A stretch of DNA of 34,143 bases from Propionicimonas sp. (GTDB lineage Bacteria > Actinomycetota > Actinomycetes > Propionibacteriales > Propionibacteriaceae), in the NCBI RefSeq assembly GCF_029975155.1, contig NZ_JARKPQ010000129.1, positions 1 through 34,143 on the forward strand, read 5' to 3'. The notes beneath the pieces were generated by a model. The model was given only the letters and a program-made list of their open reading frames with translations, made no database searches and was not told the DNA's origin. This document shows, piece by piece, positions 17,377-25,000 of the stretch. How positions within the stretch are numbered: the first letter of the stretch is position 1; every line of letters starts with the position of its first letter. The translations under genes and the position numbers were made by a program.

Positions 17377-17830
17377 ATGGCAGCGGTCTATCACGACTAC
17401 GGCCCAGACCGAGTCGGCTTCTTCTTCGGGCTGACCGGCCCCCGGGTGGCCGCCCTGACCCTCGCCGTCATCCCTGTGTTCGTGGCGGCCGCCAACCAGC
17501 AGCGCTGGGCCTTGGCTGCCGAGTTGGCCGCCCTCGCTGCCGTGGCGACGGCGCTCGTCGTCGTCCCCGTCCGCGGACGATCGGCGACCGGGTGGCTGCT
17601 CGCGTCCCTGAGCTTCACCGTCGGGAGGGCATTCGGGTGGACGTCATGGCGCAGCAAGGCTGCCACGGGAAAGGCCGAAGCCCTTGAGGACGCCGACCTG
17701 CCCGGTGTGATGACCGGCATCGAGGTCCACGACGGCGCCCCGAAGGGTCCGGCGCAGACTCGGCACGCCGTCATCCAAGACCACGGTCTGCGAACGTGGG
17801 CGATGACCGCCGCGATGCGGCACCCCGGGG
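17377..17830 (+). pseudogene. SCO6880-type conjugal transfer protein, truncated
   Basis: About 151 residues remain of a protein normally near 500. They match the N-terminus of the SCO6880 family found in actinobacterial conjugative elements: YHDYGPDRVGFFFGLTGPRVAAL, two or three hydrophobic helices (PrgI-like), VPVRGRSATGWLLASLSFTVGRAFGWTSW, then DADLPGVMTGIEVHDG and RHAVIQDHGLRTWAMTAAMRHPG. At about 17830 it runs directly into an IS1634-type remnant. It shows that a conjugation operon once lay here under promoter box A and is now destroyed. Confidence 0.8.
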
Positions 17831-18673
17831 AATGTCAGGTAGTTTCCCGCCGACGACGAAGCTCCAGCCGGCGTCCTCGACGTCTTTCAGGTTCGCTTCG
17901 CTCATCATCCCGGCGTCGGCGACGACGGTGACCCCGGCGATGCCGTGGGCCTGGACGAAGGCTCTCGGATGATCGGGATCATGGTGCGGGTCTCGGCGGT
18001 GTTGCCCTCGAACGCATCAACCATCAACGGCGCCCCCGACGCGTCGGTGAGCAGCCCGACGGTGATTTGCGGCTCCAGGCGTCGTTCTTTTGGAGAAGCC
18101 AGGCTCACGGAACCCGTCACCGGTGTCGGTCTCGAACCGCAACGTGGTGACGTCGTAGAGCAACAACGCTGAGGGGCCGAGCTCCGCGCGGGCCGCGCAG
18201 GCACCTGACAAGCCATGACGGAACTCATCGCTCGCCTAGCCGGGCAGGCGACGCTTCAACGTCGGATACGACACCGGTGCCACACCAGCTTCTTCCAGGA
18301 CCCTGGCGGCGTCCTGCTTGGAGGTCGGTTCGATGATCCTGGCCGTGACCAGCTGCTCGAACACCTCATCGGCACCGGCAACCGTGTCGAAGCCGAGCTG
18401 TCGGTAGACGGCGCCGATCGCGTCCAGCAGGCGACCCATCCGGGTCCCCAGGATCTCCACCGAGGACTGGTCGCCGACCGGCAAACCCAGATCGAGTTCG
18501 TCCTGACCGGCGTGGATCCGTTGCCGGGCGACCGCAGTCAACAGCTCCAGCTCGGCCTCGTCATGAGCGGAGCCGATGTGCTCAACCTCGGCATGACCCC
18601 GCTTCTTCGACCAAATGATCTGAACAGCCTTGGCACCCGAAGCGGTCGGCACCTTCCGCACGTACGGAGACAC
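17831..18673 (-). pseudogene. IS1634-family transposase, frameshifted and truncated
   Basis: The intact 5' part (18673-18236) reads MSPYVRKVPTASGAKAVQIIWSKKRG...EHIGSAHDEAELELL, characteristic of IS1634-type transposases. The next part is spread over frames: LYDVTTLRFETDTGDGFREPGFSK, then RRLEPQITVGLLTDASGAPLMVDAFEGNTAE and GVTVVADAGMMSEANLKDVEDAGWSF. The C-terminal third with the last catalytic residue is absent, cut at the junction with the conjugation gene. Not functional. Confidence 0.85.
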
Positions 18674-18966
18674 ACCCGAACCATCCCACAGCCACCCGAT
18701 TAGTTAGTATGCAAATTCCCGCCACCGTTGCGGCGAACCCCGTAGCCAGAAGCCGTATCAGCCCCGCCAGGCGTCAACGGTGAGCCAACTCAGGTTTCAC
18801 TCGCAGCCGGACGGGCTGAATAGTCATCGCGCACACAGGAACCGGAGCCTACAGGCGCCAACCCTTCTGGCCCTGTTGGCCAAGTCTTGGCCTGGGTCAG
18901 GTCAGAACTCTCGCGCGTGCTCGTGGGCTGCACATCGCTCAACGCCCATTCGGATTTGTGAACATG
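18674..18966. other. Spacer between IS1634 remnant and the exonuclease-like gene
   Basis: Just under 300 bp. It probably holds the outer end of the IS1634 remnant near 18674-18780. The remainder has no recognisable gene, RNA or hairpin. The base composition drops in GC toward the right. Confidence 0.35.
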
Positions 18967-19806
18967 TCAAGGCAGCGTATAGCGACGCTCGCTTCCCGCT
19001 CGTGCACGATGTCGCTCCGTGTGCACCAATTCCGAGAACGAAGTAGAGTCTACATAGTCGAAGTAGTCCCAGACATTGTCACGAATCAGACTATTCACTC
19101 CCACGTACGTGGGAGTAAGCCTTCCCAAGCTCATCGCAGCCAATACAGCTGTCGAAAGACTGTGTCTTAGGTTCAGAACCATCAGACGCTCACGCAACGC
19201 CTCATTACCGGTGGATAGGAACCGCCTATGAATCGCAGTCATCGACGTATTCTTGAGTTCTGGTTGTTCGACGCCGACACCGAGCTCGGCGGCGACATCA
19301 ACTAGGCGGCGACTCTTAATATCAAGGAGATGGTCGAGGTCGTATCGCGTATCGATAACTCTACCCTCCGAGCGTCGCTCACGCCAGCATTCGTACAGGG
19401 TGGATACATTCGGGAGACTGACGGGTGAAGCATTGATAACGCACGAAAGGTCGCTAGAGAGCTGGTGTCCAGCCATTAGTATGCCCGATTCAAGGAATCC
19501 AAGGAGGTCTCGATCAAGAGACTCCAGAAGGTTAATCTCATCAGCAGCAGTCGAGACATACACGGACTTGAATCCAAAAGAGCGTGGGTGGATGTCGACG
19601 GGAGTAGGATCGATTGGAAGCTCTATTAGACTAATGGAGTAGTTGAACGGACGAGAGCCGTTCTTGATCCTGTAGTTCTTCGTCCACTCCACGTCAAGAG
19701 AGGCGATAAGCTCATGATTTCCTTGAAAGAACCTCCCCTCGGAGGTGAAGATGCTATCGCTCCACTGCATGTTGCTTTCTACGCGCACTGATGACTCCCG
19801 CCCCAC
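18967..19806 (-). CDS. Possible DEDD-type 3'-5' exonuclease-like protein
   Basis: 279 residues from GTG 19806; ATG 19770 is an alternative, and neither has a strong ribosome binding site. Either start overlaps the end of the radical SAM gene, so translation is coupled. LIASLDVEW (Asp38, Glu40) resembles the ExoI motif of DnaQ-like nucleases, and ILMAGHQLSSDL (His114, Asp119) resembles ExoII. Asp152 and the segment RYDLDHLLDIKSRRLVDVAAELG fit the helix after it. The ExoIII acidic residue is not evident: NLRHSLSTAVLA lacks the expected final Asp, so activity may differ or be lost. It could act on nucleotides or nucleic acid. Assignment is tentative. AT-richer than the flanks, like the two genes upstream. 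Confidence 0.55.
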   Translation of the reverse strand: MGRESSVRVESNMQWSDSIFTSEGRFFQGNHELIASLDVEWTKNYRIKNGSRPFNYSISLIELPIDPTPVDIHPRSFGFKSVYVSTAADEINLLESLDRDLLGFLESGILMAGHQLSSDLSCVINASPVSLPNVSTLYECWRERRSEGRVIDTRYDLDHLLDIKSRRLVDVAAELGVGVEQPELKNTSMTAIHRRFLSTGNEALRERLMVLNLRHSLSTAVLAAMSLGRLTPTYVGVNSLIRDNVWDYFDYVDSTSFSELVHTERHRARAGSERRYTLP

Positions 19807-20806
19807 TATCGCTCACCGAGATGCTCTTGCCAAGATACTTCTTCAAATGATTGAGCTTGAAGGGGTACTTCTCCCAGATGTCTTGGATCGATTCACTCCG
19901 AAGGTTCCCGAGGTACATGGTCTTGTCGGTTGTTCCACCTTGGTTTCCACGATCGGTGTATCCGCCATAAACCGGCCAAGCCCAAGCGGTCGAATCCGGG
20001 TAGATCAATATCGAATAGCCTTCCGTGTCGGGAGTCCAGGTCGTCATCCGCAGCTGCGGTCTCCAGCCGTTCTTGCTGCGCTCAGCGTCAAGGCGAGCAA
20101 ATAGCTGAGCAGACTCCTCAAGCGAGAGAAACTCGCTGTCTGGCAGATTGGCGCCATTCCCTTTTCTAATGGGGTGGATAAGCTTGATCTTTCCTGCCTG
20201 AAGAACATCCCCGATCTGGATCAGGTAAGGAAGATCTTCCAGGAGGCTCCTCAGAACGACTGACGATAACGACACTTCGAGCCCCGCCTCGCGGAAGGCG
20301 AATATGCCTGCCATGATAGCGTCGTAGTCTCCACGCACCTTGTTCGTCGCATTCCGTGGCCCTTCGAGTCCTACGTTCATGAAGGAGACCTTGCCGGCTA
20401 ACTTCGGCGCGAGCTTCACTCCGCGGGTCGCGTTCGTCGGAATTCCGACAATATAGTCACTAAACATGTCGACTATATCGACAATGTCCCGACGGATCAA
20501 AGGCTCGCCCCCGCTCAAGAAGACTCGGGAGACTCCGTGGAGATTGTCGTGGACCGTTTGGATCTCGCCCAGCGCCGGATCGCGAAGCTGGTCAATTTCA
20601 CTACAGAAGTTGCAGTCAAAGTTGCAGCGTCGAGTCACCTGGTAGATCACGGAGAGCGGAGCCCGAAAGTTGGTGAGCTGGTTCGCTAAAGCCTCATCGC
20701 TGAGACTGGAGGTGAAGTAGTGGCCGTGCTTGGCATAGCCCACATCTGAACTAACGGATTGAATCTCACTTGCCTTGGCACGGGGGATTCCGATAGGTAC
20801 CGTCAC
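19754..20806 (-). CDS. Radical SAM enzyme with degenerate SPASM-like C-terminus
   Basis: 350 residues from GTG 20806, with AAGGA eight bases upstream inside the preceding gene, whose TGA overlaps the start. Radical SAM signature CNFDCNFC at 61-68 (Cys61, 65, 68) and GGEP at 99-102; VGLEGPRNATNKVRGDYDAIMAGI fits the PqqE/MoaA-like barrel. The end, ILIYPDSTAWAW...YLGNLRSESIQDIWEKY, has the layout of a SPASM/twitch domain, but the cysteines for auxiliary clusters are missing. I see only the three signature cysteines in the whole protein, so it should carry a single [4Fe-4S] cluster. It would start radical chemistry from SAM on an unknown substrate. Neighbours suggest a nucleotide or pyrimidine; peptide maturation is the main alternative. 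Confidence 0.85.
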   Translation of the reverse strand: MTVPIGIPRAKASEIQSVSSDVGYAKHGHYFTSSLSDEALANQLTNFRAPLSVIYQVTRRCNFDCNFCSEIDQLRDPALGEIQTVHDNLHGVSRVFLSGGEPLIRRDIVDIVDMFSDYIVGIPTNATRGVKLAPKLAGKVSFMNVGLEGPRNATNKVRGDYDAIMAGIFAFREAGLEVSLSSVVLRSLLEDLPYLIQIGDVLQAGKIKLIHPIRKGNGANLPDSEFLSLEESAQLFARLDAERSKNGWRPQLRMTTWTPDTEGYSILIYPDSTAWAWPVYGGYTDRGNQGGTTDKTMYLGNLRSESIQDIWEKYPFKLNHLKKYLGKSISVSDSGAGVISARRKQHAVER

Positions 20807-21411
20807 TTCAATGATCCTTCAATTAGTTGGGTTATGCGAGGCAGGGCATGAGCCACACGCTCGTGTGTGGACAGACCGGTTGGCATCCGTTGCAGTCGTG
20901 CGGGCCAACGACTGTAGGCGCTATCCAGTGCTAGGTCCATTTGGTCTTGAGTATGAAGAACGAGCCTACGCATTTCGTCACCCTGGCCATGTTGAGAGAA
21001 CTTGTCGCGAAGAAGGATCGTCAAGTCAACGTATTCATGCCATTGACTCGCCATGGCTTCCATTGAGTTCAGGAGCTTCGCGTCTTCAGCGCTGTGCGCC
21101 ACGGAGAGCACCCGCGAATATATCACCACATTTAATGGGCAGCGATCTGCCAGAATTACATCGCAGGTGCGGGTTGCTCGCGCCACCTGCCGGAGGTGCG
21201 CCGCGAAGAGATCAACTTCCAGTGGCATGTCGAAGGTTCCGTTGCCGTATCGAACAACATCGTCGACCAGCGGACTCGAGCGTGCAGGCTCGGGGAGCAG
21301 GCCAACGTGATGTCCATGCTCCTTTAGTGCAGACGCTAGGCCGTATAAGAACGTCGTCTTGCCCGACGCTTGAGTGCCATCGGCAACAATCAGTAGACAG
21401 CCCCGGATCAT
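20803..21411 (-). CDS. Thymidylate/deoxynucleoside-kinase-like P-loop kinase
   Basis: 202 residues from ATG 21411, chosen because the P-loop follows at once (DGTQASGKTT, P-loop 12-19) and a purine run lies before it. LLPEPARSSP and VILADRCPLNVVIYSRVL (the DR...S-like motif of deoxynucleoside and thymidylate kinases) follow, then a weak lid region (LRDKF...) and a helical C-terminus. It would phosphorylate a nucleoside or nucleotide. It is the first gene of a tightly overlapping trio with the radical SAM and exonuclease-like genes (GTGA overlap at 20803-20806). Together with the adenylate-kinase-like gene it gives the cluster two kinases that could activate a modified nucleoside. Substrate unknown. 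Confidence 0.7.
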   Translation of the reverse strand: MIRGCLLIVADGTQASGKTTFLYGLASALKEHGHHVGLLPEPARSSPLVDDVVRYGNGTFDMPLEVDLFAAHLRQVARATRTCDVILADRCPLNVVIYSRVLSVAHSAEDAKLLNSMEAMASQWHEYVDLTILLRDKFSQHGQGDEMRRLVLHTQDQMDLALDSAYSRWPARLQRMPTGLSTHERVAHALPRITQLIEGSLK

Positions 21412-21511
21412 CGCCCCCCCCTTACTGAACTCGAGGCTAGCGTAAGGTGGGGAGTCTCGCATCGAATCTGTGGCGTCGGTGAACTGACGTGGGTTGTTGG
21501 TTTCCTCAGAC

Positions 21512-21612
21512 CTGACTTGGGCCGAACTGCTGACCTGCCCGACCTGTGGCGACTGCGGGTGCTGCTCGCCGACGTCCGGGGAGAGCTGTCCGCGGCAAAG
21601 CATCGGGGCTAG
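21512..21612 (+). pseudogene. 3' remnant of a paralogue of the 61-402 gene
   Basis: The frame ADLPDLWRLRVLLADVRGELSAAKHRG ends at a stop at 21612 and matches the C-terminus of the small gene at 61-402 (ADLPDLARLRVLLADVRRK). The 5' two thirds are missing. It sits directly before the matching decayed sigma-like copy, so the original gene order is preserved. Confidence 0.75.
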
Positions 21613-21616
21613 CCCC

Positions 21617-22165
21617 ATGTGGCAGTCCGTTCGGCGCGAACTCGCCAACCTCGAGTGGGACGCCCACCCGTCCCTCACCGAGGACCTGATGGGCGACTGG
21701 ACGCGGACGGTATCCGGTCCCTGACCATCTGCCGAGGGCTCGGCCCTATCTCCAGCGCCGACCCACTTGCGCTGCTGGCCAACGCCACGAACGGCGCAGC
21801 GCGAACCGTGGGGGTGGAGCTTGTCCCGGCGCCGTCGCTCCGCGCCGTGGGCGCAGCCCTAGCACGTCACGGCCGAGCTCTCGGCCAGACCGTCGGCGGC
21901 GAGGATCGGCCGACTCGCCCTGGAGTACCTGGCCAACCCACGATTGCTGCGTCCCGTCGTACAGACAGAAGCAGCGGCACCCGCGTCTCCTGTGGAGCGA
22001 ACGCCTGCACCCGCCACGGTCGCCTCCCGGGCGCAGATCGAACCGTCAGTACCGAGGCTCACACCTGGAACCATCCTGGATGGTCCCTCCATTCTTGCGC
22101 TGTGTCGGGCTCGCGACCTGGGCGTGACTGCAGCGAGCGGCGATCCTGCGAACCCGGCCGAGATG
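21617..22165 (+). pseudogene. Decayed paralogue of the sigma-like gene
   Basis: From ATG 21617 the frame reads VRRELANLEWDAHPSLTEDLMGDWTRTV, close to the start of the 409-2238 protein. A frameshift near 21715 moves the next part (GLGPISSADPLALLANATNGAARTVGVELVPAPSLRAVGAAL). A large internal deletion then joins to RIGRLALEYLANPRLLRPV and TPGTILDGPSILALCRARDLGVTAASGDPANP. Everything after about 22165, including the sigma regions, is gone. It marks the start of a second, related mobile element. Confidence 0.85.
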
Positions 22166-22232
22166 ACCCTCTTCGAATCCGTGTGGGCGCCATGCTCTCG
22201 CCTGTCCAGTTCCGCTCGCTAACGTTTTAGTC

Positions 22233-22405
22233 GTGACTATCAAACTCCCAGCACCGAGAATGGGAGATCGGACCAGACCTTGGGTCCGGTGGCTTCGGGC
22301 GGGTCCGCGAGGCACGCTCTGCCGATGTCCCCAACGCGGTCGCCAAGTTCGTGCCAGTCGACCCGGGCGCCGACCGTGAACTACTCATCCTCGATCCGCC
22401 GAGGT
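22233..22405 (+). pseudogene. Ser/Thr protein kinase, N-terminal piece split by an IS
   Basis: The frame reads EWEIGPDLGSGGFGRVREARSADVPNAVAKFVPVDPGADRELL: glycine-rich loop GSGGFGRV and the ATP-binding Lys in VAKF. A likely GTG start at 22233 (VTIKLPAPR...) is one base out of frame with it, so a frameshift also lies near 22257. The remainder of the kinase continues at about 24006 on the other side of an IS1380-type element. Confidence 0.75.
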
Positions 22406-24005
22406 GGTAGGCGTGCCTGGATGGCGAATGCTCCTGTGACAAGGAAGAATGGTGTTTGCGAAGACGCCATTCCCGCCTTGGACAGGAGCACTCGTAGTGC
22501 GAGTCTGCCACACCCTTGAACCGGTATTCGACGACCCGAACCTGATCGCTTTCGGTGGGCTGCCGGCGGTGATGACGCTGGCCGAACATGCCGGCCTGCA
22601 CGATCTGGTCGACGACCGCGTCACGGTGCCGGGCACTGCTGGGGCGAACGCGTCGGTCAAGGTGTCGGCGATCATCGCGGGCATGATCGCCGGCGCGGAC
22701 TCGTTCAGCGATCTGGATGTGCTCCGCCACGGCGGGATGGGTCGGGTGTTCAACGGCCAGCGGGCAGCAACCACGCTGGGCACCCATCTACGCGCCTACG
22801 CGTTTGGGCACGTCAGGCAGTTGGACGCGGTCGCTGCCCGCTTGCTGGTGAGGTTGGCGCGAGTGTCGCCGATCCTCGCCGGCGCCGAGGAACTCGTCTA
22901 CGTCGATGTCGACGACACGATCCGGGAAACCCACGGCTACCGCAAACAGGGCGCCGCCTACGGCTACAGCCGGGTGAAGGGGTTGAACGCCCAGTTGGCG
23001 ATCGTGTCGACCCCGCTGGCTGCGCCGGTGATCGCCGCCACCCGGTTGCGGAAGGGCAACATCGATTCGGGGCACGGCGCCGCCCGGCTGATCGGTGACA
23101 CCCTCGCCACCCTCCGCAAGGCCGTACCGACCACTCCTGGCTTGGTGATCGTGCGTGCTGACAGTGCCTACTTCCGCCACGACATGATCGCCGCCGCGAC
23201 TACGGGTGGCGCCAGGTTCTCGGTCACCGCCCGGATGAACAAGGCCGTGGTCAGGGCGATCGCCGGCATCGAGGAGGCATCGTGGACGATGATTCGGTAC
23301 CGCGACGCGATCTACGACGGGGTCGAGCAACGGTGGATCTCGGAGGCTGAGGTGGCCGAGGTGCCGTTCACCGCGTTCACCTCCCACCGTCAGGCTCACC
23401 ACGTCACCGCCCGCCTGATCGTCCGCCGCGTGAAACGCCTCAACCCGCACACCGCGAAGACCCAGGGTGAACTGCTGCCCGGCTACCGCTACCACCCGAT
23501 CTTCACGAACACGACCCTGGCGATGGTCCAGGCCGAGGCGGCGCACCGCGACCACGCGATCATCGAAGCCGTCATCGCCGACCTCAAGGACGGGCCGCTT
23601 GCCCACGCACCATCGGGGAAGTTCACCGCGAACGCCGCCTGGCTCGCCCTCGCCTCCATCGCGTTCAACCTGACCCGGGCCGCTGCCCGCCTCGCGTCGG
23701 CCACCCTGGGCAGGGCCCGCACCGCGACCGTGCGCCGCACCCTCATCCAGGTCGCTGGCAGGATCGCGAACCAGGCCCGCCGGTGGCGGCTCCACCTCCC
23801 CGCCCACTGGCCCTGGCAGGACGAACTCGACACCCTCTACACCGCCGCCCTCGGCCCACCCGCCCTCACCGCGAGTTGACCAACCGCCCCTACGGGCACG
23901 ACCAGGAACCTGCAGTGGAAAGGCCGGGCACACCGGCGGACAACCCACACCCACCCCCGACACCGCTGTCCGGCAGCCTCCCAAGAATGCCGAAACCGTC
24001 ACCTA
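22406..24005 (+). mobile_element. IS1380-family insertion sequence
   Basis: An intact IS1380-type transposase gene sits between the two halves of a kinase gene, so the element boundaries must lie close to 22406 and 24005, about 1.6 kb. I could not define perfect terminal repeats; a GTAGG/CCTAC pair near 22405-22410 and 23999-24005 is the best candidate. Ends are approximate. Confidence 0.75.
22497..23879 (+). CDS. IS1380-family transposase
   Basis: 460 residues from GTG 22497, preceded by AGGAG; family members normally begin with a short lead into FDDPNL as here. Recognisable parts: FDDPNLIAFGGLPAVMTLAEHAGL, FSDLDVLRHGGM, a catalytic VYVDVDDTIRETHGYRKQGAAYGY, LVIVRADSAYFRHDMI (second Asp), and a C-terminal DHAIIEAVIADLKDGPLAHAPSGKFTANAAWL with the catalytic Glu. 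The DDE set is complete and the frame is open throughout, so the element may be active. It interrupts a Ser/Thr kinase gene. Confidence 0.92.
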   Translation: MRVCHTLEPVFDDPNLIAFGGLPAVMTLAEHAGLHDLVDDRVTVPGTAGANASVKVSAIIAGMIAGADSFSDLDVLRHGGMGRVFNGQRAATTLGTHLRAYAFGHVRQLDAVAARLLVRLARVSPILAGAEELVYVDVDDTIRETHGYRKQGAAYGYSRVKGLNAQLAIVSTPLAAPVIAATRLRKGNIDSGHGAARLIGDTLATLRKAVPTTPGLVIVRADSAYFRHDMIAAATTGGARFSVTARMNKAVVRAIAGIEEASWTMIRYRDAIYDGVEQRWISEAEVAEVPFTAFTSHRQAHHVTARLIVRRVKRLNPHTAKTQGELLPGYRYHPIFTNTTLAMVQAEAAHRDHAIIEAVIADLKDGPLAHAPSGKFTANAAWLALASIAFNLTRAAARLASATLGRARTATVRRTLIQVAGRIANQARRWRLHLPAHWPWQDELDTLYTAALGPPALTAS

Positions 24006-24353
24006 CGAATGCGCTTCGGCGGATCGAGGCTCATCGGAGACGCACTGTGCGCTGCCGGCCTCTCCCGCGTCGTTCCCATTCTGGATAGCGGTCGGGTGGC
24101 GGATGAGTACGTGTTGATCATGCCGAGGGCCGCGTACTCGCTTCGCGCGCATATTCATGCAACCGGTGGCCAACTGGACTTGGACGACGTGATCCGGATC
24201 CTCTCCGATGTCGCGCAAGCACTTGTAGAACTCGAACTGGCCGATATCGTGCACAGGGACCTCAAGCCGGACAACGTTCTGAATCTGGACGGCACATGGA
24301 AGCTCTGCGACTTCGGGATCGCGCGATACCCACGCGACTCGTCAACGGACTGA
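24006..24353 (+). pseudogene. Ser/Thr protein kinase, C-lobe piece
   Basis: This continues the kinase cut at 22405. RFGGSRLIGDALCAAGLSRVVPILDSG... leads to the catalytic loop HRDLKPDNVL and the DFG motif (KLCDFGIARY). It ends at a stop a few residues after DFG, so the activation loop and the rest of the C-lobe are missing; the following 120 bp look like frameshifted kinase sequence. The gene is inactive. Kinases of this type occur in actinobacterial islands and some defence systems. Confidence 0.8.
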
Positions 24354-24592
24354 GCGAGTTCACGTCCACGGACGCCGGGGTCCGCCACTGGGCCATGTAC
24401 AGGCCCGCGACGTCGCGACCCGCCGTCATGGGTGAACGCTCGCCACCCTGTCGGTACCAACCTGACAATTAGCGTCTTCCATCCTGGGTGATGGCGAAGG
24501 GGCGCCTCACGCCATCGGGCGTCGCCTCGTCCACGGGTGCAGCCCTGCGGGCAAGGTCGGGTGAGGAAAGCAGGGCTTCTTGGGTTCGCTGT

Positions 24593-24626
24593 TGTCCACC
24601 GCCGTCCGTCGGCAGCCGTTATGCGG
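24593..24626 (+). promoter_or_regulatory. Repeated bipartite promoter-like box, copy B
   Basis: TGTCCACC (24593-24600), 16 bases, CGTTATGCGG (24617-24626). It is about 30 bp upstream of the first gene of the ArdC operon. Downstream, the sequence GGGCCGATGAC before the ribosome binding site is also shared with copy C. Confidence 0.6.
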
Positions 24627-24655
24627 TTTGTCGGGCCGATGACGGGGGGGTGGCG

Positions 24656-25000
24656 ATGCAGGGCGAGATCCGCCGGGGCGACTTCGGGTTTGACACCGAC
24701 CGCGTCCAAGTCAGGGACGGGGCGGGGCAAGTCTTCCCGCACCGTCCACTGCTCAACCTCCGGCGTGGGAGCGGGGCTGCCGCGACCATCGTCGAGGTCG
24801 ACCAGGACGGGATGGCCGCGCATGACTTCCCCGCAGGGGCTGCGGCCGGCGGTGAGGTTGAGCGCCCTCTCGCGGACGCTCTCCTCATTGCCGAGGACCT
24901 CCTTCTGCAGGCCAGGAGGTTGGCGGACTCCGGCGCACCCCAGGAGGCAGTTGAGGAGATCCTCGTGTACGTGGCCGCCGTGCGGGAAGGCCGCAGCTGA
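24656..25000 (+). CDS. Small hypothetical protein coupled to ArdC
   Basis: 114 residues from ATG 24656, selected because a G-rich ribosome binding site precedes it and promoter box B ends 30 bp upstream. The stop overlaps the ArdC start (TGATG), so the two are translated together. The N-terminal half is beta-like and polar (MQGEIRRGDFGFDTDRVQVRDG), and the C-terminal half is helical and acidic (LADALLIAEDLLLQARRLADSG...EEILVYVAAVRE). No known family was recognised. It is probably an accessory protein of the antirestriction or transfer module. Confidence 0.65.
   Translation: MQGEIRRGDFGFDTDRVQVRDGAGQVFPHRPLLNLRRGSGAAATIVEVDQDGMAAHDFPAGAAAGGEVERPLADALLIAEDLLLQARRLADSGAPQEAVEEILVYVAAVREGRS

Noticed and set aside
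19754..20806. Prokaryotic viperin (ddhCTP-type antiviral radical SAM) beside a nucleotide kinase
   Set aside because: The context is attractive, but the barrel sequence after GGEP (VGLEGPRN...RGDYD) and the C-terminal LGNL...IW pattern fit PqqE/SPASM-type proteins, and the viperin CNYxCxFCFH-type region is not matched.
22788..24002. Long minus-strand frame of about 404 codons
   Set aside because: It is antisense to the IS1380 transposase and has low-complexity Gly/Arg content.
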